Shown piece after piece: positions 51,788 to 58,906 of a stretch of 64,000 bases of DNA. The notes under the pieces were generated by a model. It was not told where the DNA came from. It searched no databases and was given only the letters and a program-made list of their open reading frames with translations. The position numbers and the translations under genes were made by a program. Every line of letters starts with the position of its first letter. Position 1 is the first letter of the stretch. The DNA is taken from the NCBI GenBank assembly GCA_037440065.1, contig JBBIUV010000015.1:558001-622000 (forward strand), written 5' to 3'. The stretch is from UBA1563 sp037440065 (GTDB taxonomy: Bacteria; Bacteroidota; Ignavibacteria; Ignavibacteriales; Ignavibacteriaceae).

Positions 51788-53362
51788 TTAGCTAATGTTG
51801 GAAAATTTTACCGGTTTATCTTTTTGTTGAATAATTGTTTTTTGAAAGTTCAGATCTTCATTTGGAAAATCTTTTCGCAGATGACTTCCGCGGCTTTCTT
51901 CTCTTATTAATGCTGCCGAGGTTAACAGTTTGGAAAACTGGAGCAGACTTGAAATTCTAAATGAATAATATTCATTTTCAATCGGTATAAATTGAGAGGA
52001 AAGAGCATCTAGTTTTTGAATTGCAAGATTTAATTTTTCTTTTGTTCTTACAATTCCAGCGTTATCCCACAGAAGTTGTGCAATTAAATTTTTTGCATCT
52101 AAAAAATCAATTTCTTTTTCATTTTCAACTTTGAATAACGGGGCGGTTTCAATTTTCTCAGAGAATTTTTTGATCTTCTTGTTGCTTAACGAATCTTCAA
52201 CTGCCCGCTTTGCAAAAACCAAACACTCAAGCAGTGAATTGCTGGCCAACCGGTTGGCTCCGTGGATACCGGATGAAGCAACTTCTCCAACCGCATATAA
52301 ACGTTTGATATTTGTTTCTCCGTTCAATCCGGTTTTAATTCCCCCGATCATAAAGTGTGCGGCTGGCGCAATAGGAAGCGGCTGTTTTGTCATATCAATC
52401 CCAAAGCGCATAGCTTCACTATAAATATTTGAGAAGCGTAATTTTATTTTATCCGCGTCAAGGTGATCAAGTTTTAGAAAAACATTTGGTTTACCGGATT
52501 TTTTCATCTCGTTAAAAATTGCCTCGGAGACCACGTCACGTGGGGCAAGTTCACTTAAATGGTGTTCTTGTAAAAATCGAACTCCGTTATGATCAACAAG
52601 ATGCGCACCTTCACCACGAACTGCTTCGCTGATCAAAAATGTTTCTCCACCCGGCGAATAAAATGATGTCGGATGAAATTGCATGAATTCCATACTTTCA
52701 ATCTCAGCTCCAACATTAAAAGCGAGAGCAATGCCGTCGCCGAGGGAAGTATGAGGATTTGTCGATCTTAAATAAACTGCAGCACCACCTCCCGATGCAA
52801 GAATTGTTGAATTACCTAGAAAGTGGAAGTTTTTATTCTCCATAAAATCATACGCAGAAATACCGATGCACTCATTCTCTTCAACAAGTAATTCGTAAAC
52901 AAATTTATTCTCAAAGACGGAAATATGTTTATTCCCCAGAACAGATTTCAAAACAAAATTTACAATATCTCGTCCGGTAGAGTCTCCTCCTGAATGGAGA
53001 ACTCTTCGCCTTGAATGCCCTCCTTCAAGTCCGAGAGCAATCTCGCCATTCTCTTTATCGAATGGCATTCCCATTTCGATAAGTTCAAAAACTCTTTCTC
53101 TTCCTTCGTTTACTAAAACTTCCACAGCACTTTTGTTGCAGAGATTTCTCCCCGCACTTATCGTGTCTTCAAAATGAAGGTGAGGTGAGTCGTCTTTAGA
53201 GATTGCTGCGGCAATTCCCCCTTGTGCCCAATATGAATTGGATAGATCAAGAGTGGTTTTGGTAATTAGTGCAACGCTGCCGTGTTTTGAAGCATATATA
53301 GCGGAATACAATCCGGCAAGTCCACTACCTATTATTATGGTATCAAATTGATGTGTGTTCAT
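51788..53362 (-). CDS. nadB: L-aspartate oxidase
   Basis: FAD enzyme oxidising Asp to iminoaspartate, the first step of de novo NAD synthesis. The 524-residue product has the dinucleotide motif IIIGSGLAGLYSAIYASKHG, SNSYWAQGGIAAAISKDDSP, EGGHSRRRVLHSGGDSTGRD, EFMQFHPTSFYSPG, PAAHFMIGGIKTGLNG, VGEVASSGIHGANRLASNSL and ESRGSHLRKDFP. It is the first gene of the nad operon. A TAnnTTTG-like TATTTTTG lies just upstream (53381-53388, minus strand), too close to leave room for a strong ribosome binding site. Confidence 0.96.
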   Translation of the reverse strand: MNTHQFDTIIIGSGLAGLYSAIYASKHGSVALITKTTLDLSNSYWAQGGIAAAISKDDSPHLHFEDTISAGRNLCNKSAVEVLVNEGRERVFELIEMGMPFDKENGEIALGLEGGHSRRRVLHSGGDSTGRDIVNFVLKSVLGNKHISVFENKFVYELLVEENECIGISAYDFMENKNFHFLGNSTILASGGGAAVYLRSTNPHTSLGDGIALAFNVGAEIESMEFMQFHPTSFYSPGGETFLISEAVRGEGAHLVDHNGVRFLQEHHLSELAPRDVVSEAIFNEMKKSGKPNVFLKLDHLDADKIKLRFSNIYSEAMRFGIDMTKQPLPIAPAAHFMIGGIKTGLNGETNIKRLYAVGEVASSGIHGANRLASNSLLECLVFAKRAVEDSLSNKKIKKFSEKIETAPLFKVENEKEIDFLDAKNLIAQLLWDNAGIVRTKEKLNLAIQKLDALSSQFIPIENEYYSFRISSLLQFSKLLTSAALIREESRGSHLRKDFPNEDLNFQKTIIQQKDKPVKFSNIS

Positions 53363-53462
53363 GATTAGAATTTCGTTTTACAAAAATAACAATATTTTTA
53401 TTGAGGGTTGGGGCAGATTCGAGTCTCCGCAAAATAAAAATGAATGTTGAACAAATTTTTAG

Positions 53463-54089
53463 TTAAAAATTTACTCGCAACAGCTGGATTGAGAAATCCG
53501 GTTTTAGAATTGAATATTTGTTCTGTTCAATTTTAAAACTGTAGGTATTTGTTTCTAATCTTCTGGATGAATTGAAACCGATGATAGCGCCGATAGAAGG
53601 ACAAAATACAGCGATCCCATAAAGAGTTGGATTGTCATGTAATTTACTTCCAATTGCTCCTAAGCTCAATGCAACGCCAACTCCCCACAATGTTCCTTGA
53701 AATGTTGACCAATATGAACCGTCCTCAACTCCAATATTTCCAATGACATAAACACCATAAGCAACAGAAAAAGGATAACTCAACAGAATGCCTATCGTAG
53801 CCGGAAGATAAATATCTTTAGGTTTGGTTTTAATTATATCACCAATTCCTGCACCAACTGCGCCACCAACAAGCGATAGACCAAACCCAATCGTGTTTCC
53901 ACCAAAAAATTCCGCAAAAATCTTTCCTGTTGAAACTGGCGGAAGCGAATCTTTCGATTTTTCTTGAAAAGAAAAACTTGTTCGCTCAAAATTTCTTAGC
54001 TGAAGGAGTGAACCCTTTACTGTTGAATTAACTTGCGCGAACAATTGCATTGAAAGACAAATTAAGGAAACGATGGTTAGTTTTTTCAT
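53463..54089 (-). CDS. tandem paralog 4 (most diverged): secreted glycine-rich protein
   Basis: Fourth and most diverged member of a four-gene array. 208 residues: a signal peptide nearly identical to the others (KKLTIVSLICLSMQLFAQ), a polar N-terminal spacer, a core of three hydrophobic Gly-rich helices or strands (FFGGNTIGFGLSLVGGAVGA; YPFSVAYGVYVIGNIG; LWGVGVALSLGAIGSKL) and a C-terminus ending LQLLRVNF-like (IQLLRVNF). The core contains the same VYVIGN... motif and FQGTLWG replacing the SF-x-x-T-x-x-GS motif of the others. It lacks the SAEE and SPRIFLTRID motifs that are conserved in the other three. Function unknown. Confidence 0.6.
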   Translation of the reverse strand: MKKLTIVSLICLSMQLFAQVNSTVKGSLLQLRNFERTSFSFQEKSKDSLPPVSTGKIFAEFFGGNTIGFGLSLVGGAVGAGIGDIIKTKPKDIYLPATIGILLSYPFSVAYGVYVIGNIGVEDGSYWSTFQGTLWGVGVALSLGAIGSKLHDNPTLYGIAVFCPSIGAIIGFNSSRRLETNTYSFKIEQNKYSILKPDFSIQLLRVNF

Positions 54090-54104
54090 AAGTCTCTTTT
54101 GAAA

Positions 54105-54743
54105 TTAAAAATTTACTCGCAACAGCTCCAAATTGTATCTCAACTTATTTGATGTATCATCAATTCTTGTTAGAAATATTCTTGGTGAACTGAACTGAAC
54201 TTTGGCATTTTGAAATTCAATTAGTGCACTCGTGTTAACCGGAACAACTTCTTCAGCAGAAAGATAAAACGCAATTATTCCGCCAACACTGGGCAACAAA
54301 AGAGCGAAAGGACCTATAATCCAAAGTCCTAACCCACCAGCAACTGCGCCTATGGTGGAACCAAGGAAGGTAGATTTAAACGAGCATTTTAGCTCTTTAG
54401 TGTTACCAATCCAATAAACAGCGATCGAACTCCCCAATGAATATCCGAGTATACCACCAATTAACTCTTGATAAGTAATATCCATGGAACCGGTATTCTC
54501 TCTCCCGGAAATGAAATACCCGAGATATCCTCCACCAACTGCACCTAAAAATCCAAGAGCTGTTCCGCCTAAACCTTGGCCGATTACTTTTAAAGTCTTT
54601 GGATGTATTATATTTTTCTGTTTATAACCTGGTGAATCAATTTGTGATTCGCTGTTGTAAAGCGGTTGATACGCAAGCGATTCTGTTTGCGAAAAGAGTT
54701 GCACCGAAAGAAAAATTAAGGAAACGATGGTTAGTTTTTTCAT
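54105..54743 (-). CDS. tandem paralog 3: secreted glycine-rich protein
   Basis: Third member of the array, 212 residues. It has a signal peptide (KKLTIVSLIFLSVQLFSQTE), then a short polar region (SLAYQPLYNSESQIDSPGYK) and a hydrophobic core with GxxxG-like spacing (GGTALGFLGAVGGGYLGYFI; LIGGILGYSLGSSIAVYWIG; SFKSTFLGSTIGAVAGGLGL). FYLSAEEVVPVNTSALIEFQ, SPRIFLTRIDDTSNKLRYNL and the end ELLRVNF follow. The terminal Phe and amphipathic last segment suggest outer-membrane association. It is preceded by a 17-bp spacer and GGATTT before the ATG. No known family. Confidence 0.65.
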   Translation of the reverse strand: MKKLTIVSLIFLSVQLFSQTESLAYQPLYNSESQIDSPGYKQKNIIHPKTLKVIGQGLGGTALGFLGAVGGGYLGYFISGRENTGSMDITYQELIGGILGYSLGSSIAVYWIGNTKELKCSFKSTFLGSTIGAVAGGLGLWIIGPFALLLPSVGGIIAFYLSAEEVVPVNTSALIEFQNAKVQFSSPRIFLTRIDDTSNKLRYNLELLRVNF

Positions 54744-54760
54744 AAATCCTTTTTTAGAAG

Positions 54761-55399
54761 TTAAAAATTTACCCGAAGCAGTTCAAAATTGTATCTCAAC
54801 TTGTTTGAGGTATCATCAATTCTTGTTAGAAATATTCTTGGAGAACCGAGCTGAACTTTTTCATTTTGAATTTGAATTAACGCTTCTGTCTTTAACGGAA
54901 CAACCTCTTCAGCAGAAAGATAAAAACCGATAATTCCACCGACACCGGACAAAATGAAAATAGGAACTACATTATATGGTAAGACAGTCAGTAAGGATAA
55001 TCCAGCGGCACTGCCGATCGTCGAGCCAAGTAAGGTATATCCAAACGAACCTTTAACTTCTTTGGTATTACCAATCCAATAAACTCCAGCAGCATTTCCC
55101 AAAACAAACCCTGCCATTGCACCAACTGCAAAACCTAGTGATGGTCCTTCCGTTGTCGGTTTGTCAATTAATGCTCCAAAGATACCTCCGCACAAACCGC
55201 CAAGCGCTCCCATGCCCACTCCACCAATTTCCTGAAACACTATTTTTTTTATAGAAGGGAATTCGTTTGATCTTTTCTCAGCAGAAAGTGAATCAATCTG
55301 TAATTGAGAATTTTCTGGAAAAGGAATTCTATATGCTAGCGATTGCGAAAAGAGTTGCACCGAAAGAAAAATTAAGGAAATGACGGTTAGTTTTTTCAT
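54761..55399 (-). CDS. tandem paralog 2: secreted glycine-rich protein
   Basis: Second member, 212 residues. Signal peptide KKLTVISLIFLSVQLFSQ; polar segment with QLQIDSLSAEKRSNEF; core with GGVGMGALGGLCGGIFGALI, AVGAMAGFVLGNAAGVYWIG and SFGYTLLGSTIGSAAGLSLL. FYLSAEEVVPLKTEALIQIQ and SPRIFLTRIDDTSNKLRYNF follow; the end is ELLRVNF. The middle differs strongly from its neighbours while the two ends are almost identical, as expected if the ends are homogenised or under stronger constraint. AAAAAGGGATAT ribosome binding site. Function unknown. Confidence 0.65.
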   Translation of the reverse strand: MKKLTVISLIFLSVQLFSQSLAYRIPFPENSQLQIDSLSAEKRSNEFPSIKKIVFQEIGGVGMGALGGLCGGIFGALIDKPTTEGPSLGFAVGAMAGFVLGNAAGVYWIGNTKEVKGSFGYTLLGSTIGSAAGLSLLTVLPYNVVPIFILSGVGGIIGFYLSAEEVVPLKTEALIQIQNEKVQLGSPRIFLTRIDDTSNKLRYNFELLRVNF

Positions 55400-55415
55400 A
55401 TATCCCTTTTTGAAA

Positions 55416-56063
55416 TTAAAAATTTACCCGAAGCAGCTCAAAATTATATCTCAACTTGTTTGAACTTTCATCTATTCTTGTTAGAAATAATCTTGGAGAC
55501 CCGAACTGAATTTTTTCATTCTGAATTTGTATTAACGCATCTGTTTTAGCCGGGATAACTTCTTCGGCAGAAAGATAAAAAGCAATTATTCCAAAAGCGC
55601 CAGGTAAAAATAATATAGGTAATTCACTATTTGTTTGTCCCCATAAATAAATTCCAGCAACCGCGCCTGCAAATGAACCAATTAAAGTGTATCCAAATGA
55701 ACCTTGGAGCTCATCAGTGTTCCCTATCCAGTAAACTCCAATCGTATTGCCTAGAATATATCCGAAGAAAATTCCGTAGAGGGTTCCTTCTGAAAAAAAC
55801 GAAGCATGGTCTGAGTCGTCGATCAATTTGTTTCCAATATGACCACCGACAAAAGCAGAACCAAGACCAATTACACACCCGACAAATTCTTGACCGAAAA
55901 TCCTAACAATTTTTGGTCGCGGTTTGAATTTCTTTTCTTGAGAAAGTGAATCGAATTGCATTTGCGAATTTCCAGAAATTGGAACTCTATACGCAAGCGA
56001 TTCGGTTTGCGAAAAATACTGTACCGAAAGAAAAATTAAGGAAATGATGGTTAGTTTTTTCAT
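55416..56063 (-). CDS. tandem paralog 1: secreted glycine-rich protein
   Basis: First gene of the array (transcribed leftwards), 215 residues. Signal peptide KKLTIISLIFLSVQYFSQ; polar segment ending QMQFDSLSQEKKFKPRPKIV; core with FVGCVIGLGSAFVGGHIGNK, LYGIFFGYILGNTIGVYWIG and SFGYTLIGSFAGAVAGIYLW. FYLSAEEVIPAKTDALIQIQ and SPRLFLTRIDESSNKLRYNF follow; the end is ELLRVNF. The four genes are separated by only 15-17 bp and probably share a transcript starting upstream of 56063, divergent from the yggS gene. A weak CCGCC/GGCGG hairpin lies at 56117-56134 in this leader region. Function unknown. Confidence 0.65.
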   Translation of the reverse strand: MKKLTIISLIFLSVQYFSQTESLAYRVPISGNSQMQFDSLSQEKKFKPRPKIVRIFGQEFVGCVIGLGSAFVGGHIGNKLIDDSDHASFFSEGTLYGIFFGYILGNTIGVYWIGNTDELQGSFGYTLIGSFAGAVAGIYLWGQTNSELPILFLPGAFGIIAFYLSAEEVIPAKTDALIQIQNEKIQFGSPRLFLTRIDESSNKLRYNFELLRVNF

Positions 56064-56202
56064 AAATCCCTATTAAATTAAAATTCATATGAAAAATAAG
56101 GAAATAGAGAGAAAAACCGCCACAAATCCGGCGGAAAAATTTTCATTTATTTTTATTGATTTTTGCGAAGAAAAGCAATAGGTTTACAAACTTGATTTTA
56201 TT

Positions 56203-56889
56203 ATGATTAAAGAGAACCTGAATAGAGTCCGTGACGAAATTGCTGAAAAATGTCTTAAAATCGGCAGAAATCCGGCAGAAGTTACCTTAATTGCCGTTTC
56301 TAAAACATATGAGTACAAATCGGTTTTGGAAGCGAAAAGCTGCGGACAAAAAGATTTCGGCGAAAATTGGGCTCAAGAACTTGTAGAAAAATATGATTTT
56401 GTCCCGAAAGATGTCATTTGGCATTTTATCGGGCACTTGCAAACGAATAAAGCAAAATATGTTGTACCGCGTGCAGAGTTTATTCACTCGGTTGATAAGT
56501 TGAAACTTGCTGAAGAAATTGCGAAAATCGCTCAAAAACAAAATAAATCGCAACAAATACTTTTAGAAATTAAGACTTCGGAAGAAGCGACAAAGCACGG
56601 TCTAACTTCCGAAAAAGAGATTGAAGAAATAGCCGAGTTCTGTAAAACGAATCCAAACATTAATCTCGTTGGATTAATGACGATGGCGCCGTTTACTGAA
56701 GTAGAAAAGGAAATCCGGAAAAGTTTTAGACAGCTTCGTCTTTTAAAAGATGAGATGAATAAAAAAGGCTTTGAATTAAAAGAACTTTCGATGGGAATGA
56801 CCGGCGATTTTGAAATTGCACTTGAAGAAGGTGCCACAATGTTGCGCATCGGAACCGCAATTTTTGGTACAAGAAATTATTTAACGTGA
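56203..56889 (+). CDS. YggS-family PLP-binding protein (PLP homeostasis)
   Basis: Cytoplasmic protein that binds pyridoxal phosphate and buffers PLP and amino-acid pools; no catalytic reaction is established for the family. The 228-residue product shows PLP Lys in VTLIAVSKTYEYKSV, DFGENWAQELVEKY, WHFIGHLQTNKAKYVV, GLMTMAPFTEVE and the end LSMGMTGDFEIALEEGATML with RIGTAIFGTR. It starts the cluster yggS-divIVA-pnp-membrane protein-ileS-dksA-lspA-rluD, 7 bp before divIVA. In Gram-positive bacteria the homologue (ylmE) also lies near divIVA. Confidence 0.94.
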   Translation: MIKENLNRVRDEIAEKCLKIGRNPAEVTLIAVSKTYEYKSVLEAKSCGQKDFGENWAQELVEKYDFVPKDVIWHFIGHLQTNKAKYVVPRAEFIHSVDKLKLAEEIAKIAQKQNKSQQILLEIKTSEEATKHGLTSEKEIEEIAEFCKTNPNINLVGLMTMAPFTEVEKEIRKSFRQLRLLKDEMNKKGFELKELSMGMTGDFEIALEEGATMLRIGTAIFGTRNYLT

Positions 56890-56896
56890 TAAAAAT

Positions 56897-57433
56897 ATGA
56901 GAACATCACCATTAAGCATTAAGCGGCAGGAATTTAATAAGTCTCTTCGCGGATTTTCAACAGAAGAAGTTACATCGTTTTTGGAAAAAATTGCCTCGGA
57001 AGTTGAAGAACTACAAACAGAAAATGATTCGATGAAGAAACAGCTTGAAGAAGCAAATGTGCAATTAACTGAATTCAAACGGATCGAAAAAAATCTGCAG
57101 GATACACTTTTAAAAACGCAGGAAAATTCAGCTAAGGCGGTTGAATCAACCAAAAAACAGACCGCGTTAATGTTAAAAGAAGCCGAGATTAAAGCTTCAC
57201 AAATGGTGGAAAAAGCAAAAGAAAATGCCGATGATATTAGGAATTCCATCATCAACCTTAGGGAAGAACGCGACCTGATCATAGCAAAGTTAAAAGCGAT
57301 CATCACAACTCAATCTCATCTTTTAGAAATGAAAATTGAGAAAGCAGATTTTGAACCATCAGTTGCAAAAAAGCCGGAACGTCAAACAAAAGTTGAAATT
57401 AATATCGACGATTTCGTGGACAAGATTTTATGA
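56897..57433 (+). CDS. DivIVA-domain coiled-coil protein
   Basis: Probable cell-pole or division-site scaffolding protein. The 178-residue product begins MRTSPLSIKRQEFNKSLRG-like DivIVA lipid-binding sequence (SPLSIKRQEFNKSLRGFSTE, EVTSFLEKIASEVEEL). A long parallel coiled coil follows (~residues 30-140; ENDSMKKQLEEANVQLTEFK). A short C-terminal tail with KVEINIDDFVDKIL ends the protein. Its stop overlaps the start of the purine nucleoside phosphorylase gene (ATGA). The Gram-positive homologue has the same cluster position, upstream of ileS. Confidence 0.88.
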   Translation: MRTSPLSIKRQEFNKSLRGFSTEEVTSFLEKIASEVEELQTENDSMKKQLEEANVQLTEFKRIEKNLQDTLLKTQENSAKAVESTKKQTALMLKEAEIKASQMVEKAKENADDIRNSIINLREERDLIIAKLKAIITTQSHLLEMKIEKADFEPSVAKKPERQTKVEINIDDFVDKIL

Positions 57434-58251
57434 GCATTTTGATAAAAAAAATTAATGAGACACTTGGCGTAATCAGAAAGTATACAACCGAAACTTTTCC
57501 GGTTGGTATTATACTCGGCACCGGTTTGGGAGGACTAGTAAAAGAAATTCAAATCTCTCACGAAATTGATTATGCCGATTTACCTCACTTTCCGTTATCT
57601 ACTGTTGAATCACACAAAGGAAAATTAATTTTCGGAAAGATTAACGGAAAAAACGTTGTTGCAATGCAAGGCAGATTTCATTTTTATGAAGGCTATACCA
57701 TGCAGCAAATTACCTATCCGGTTCGTGTGATGAAATTTTTGGGTGTTGAGACTTTGCTTGTTTCAAATGCGTGCGGCGGAATGAATCCCATTTACCGGCG
57801 CGGTGACATTATGTTGATGCTCGATCACATTAATTTACTTGGCGATAACCCGCTCATCGGAAAAAATGAAGATGAACTTGGCCCCCGTTTTCCCGATATG
57901 AGTGAACCTTATAATTTTGAATTATTAAAACTTGCTGAATCAGTTGCGCTTGAAAATAAAATTAAAGTGCACAAAGGCGTTTACGTTGCGGTGTCGGGTC
58001 CAAATCTTGAAACAAAAGCCGAATACCGCTTTTTACGTGCTATCGGAGCTGATGTAGTTGGAATGTCAACAATCCCAGAAAATATTGTTGCGAACCACAT
58101 GGGGATGAAAGTGCTGGGATTCAGTATTATTACCGATGAGTGTTTTCCCGATTCACTTAAACCGGCTGTGTTGGAAGAAATTATTGAAGCGGCGATGACC
58201 GCCAAACCGAAAATGACCTTATTGATGAAAGAGGTTATAAAAAGATTATGA
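57430..58251 (+). CDS. purine-nucleoside phosphorylase (trimeric type)
   Basis: Phosphorolytically cleaves inosine and guanosine, in purine salvage. The 273-residue product has VGIILGTGLGGLVKEI (phosphate loop), VESHKGKLIFGKINGKNVVA, MQGRFHFYEGYTMQQITYPV, LLVSNACGGMNPIYRRGDIM, GVYVAVSGPNLETKAEYRFL and VVGMSTIPENIVANHMGMKV. It matches the low-molecular-mass trimeric PNP family. Start and stop codons overlap the neighbours on both sides (ATGA junctions), so it is translationally coupled to divIVA and to the next membrane protein gene. Confidence 0.95.
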   Translation: MSILIKKINETLGVIRKYTTETFPVGIILGTGLGGLVKEIQISHEIDYADLPHFPLSTVESHKGKLIFGKINGKNVVAMQGRFHFYEGYTMQQITYPVRVMKFLGVETLLVSNACGGMNPIYRRGDIMLMLDHINLLGDNPLIGKNEDELGPRFPDMSEPYNFELLKLAESVALENKIKVHKGVYVAVSGPNLETKAEYRFLRAIGADVVGMSTIPENIVANHMGMKVLGFSIITDECFPDSLKPAVLEEIIEAAMTAKPKMTLLMKEVIKRL

Positions 58252-58862
58252 GTGTAACAAAAAAACTTGCATCGCTTTTTGCTCCGGCATTAATTGCCAT
58301 AGTGATTTTTATCTCAAATTTTTTAGACACCGAGATATTCAAATTCGGCGAAAATAATTTTGCGGTTTGGTTCGTTATTTCGGTTTTCTGTTTTGCTCTC
58401 GGCTGGTACATGAATAAATCTTATGACTGGCATTTGGGGGGAAAGATTATCTTCTCACTTGCGATTGCTACTTCATTTGTAAGCATTTTTCTTGTTACGT
58501 TTTTTAAAGAATATTTTTCAGCGAGTAATCTGGTAGCAGAAAATATAATTCTTTATACCTTACGCGATATTATGCTTGGAACGATGGCATTTTTCGGAAT
58601 GGCGATGGGAGAAATTTTTTCACTTCAGAAGCAATTACTTGAAACAAAATCAAAGCTAACGATTTTTGAAGAGTATATTAAATCGGCTAAGGATGAAGCA
58701 GCTTTAACGGTTTTGGAAGCCAAAGTAAAAGCTGAAAAGATAATCAACGATGCAGAAGCAAGCGCAAAGAATACGCTGCTTAAAAAAGAACGGATCGAAA
58801 AAGAATTGAAAGAGTTCATCCAAATCGAGCGAGAACTCATCAAAAAGTATGAAGAAAAATAA
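58248..58862 (+). CDS. membrane protein with C-terminal coiled coil, unknown function
   Basis: 204 residues. Four transmembrane helices (~8-28, ~35-55, ~62-85, ~98-120: LIAIVIFISNFLDTEIF, FAVWFVISVFCFALGWYMNK, IIFSLAIATSFVSIFLVTFF, MAFFGMAMGEIF) are followed by a long charged coiled coil (~125-204, LETKSKLTIFEEYIKSAKDE and AKVKAEKIINDAEASAK). The helix-plus-coil layout recalls DivIVA partner or F-type ATPase b-like proteins, but no family is recognised. It overlaps pnp by 4 bp. Its position beside divIVA suggests a role in division or polarity (inference). Confidence 0.7.
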   Translation: MSVTKKLASLFAPALIAIVIFISNFLDTEIFKFGENNFAVWFVISVFCFALGWYMNKSYDWHLGGKIIFSLAIATSFVSIFLVTFFKEYFSASNLVAENIILYTLRDIMLGTMAFFGMAMGEIFSLQKQLLETKSKLTIFEEYIKSAKDEAALTVLEAKVKAEKIINDAEASAKNTLLKKERIEKELKEFIQIERELIKKYEEK

Positions 58863-58906
58863 GTACAAAACAACTAACTACTTACTATTAACAATAATAA
58901 AGCCCA

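Noticed and set aside
56117..56134. CCGCC/GGCGG hairpin in the leader region of the four-paralog array.
   Set aside because: Only a 5-bp stem; on the minus strand it is followed by five T residues, but no upstream minus-strand gene exists for it to terminate. Too weak to call an attenuator.
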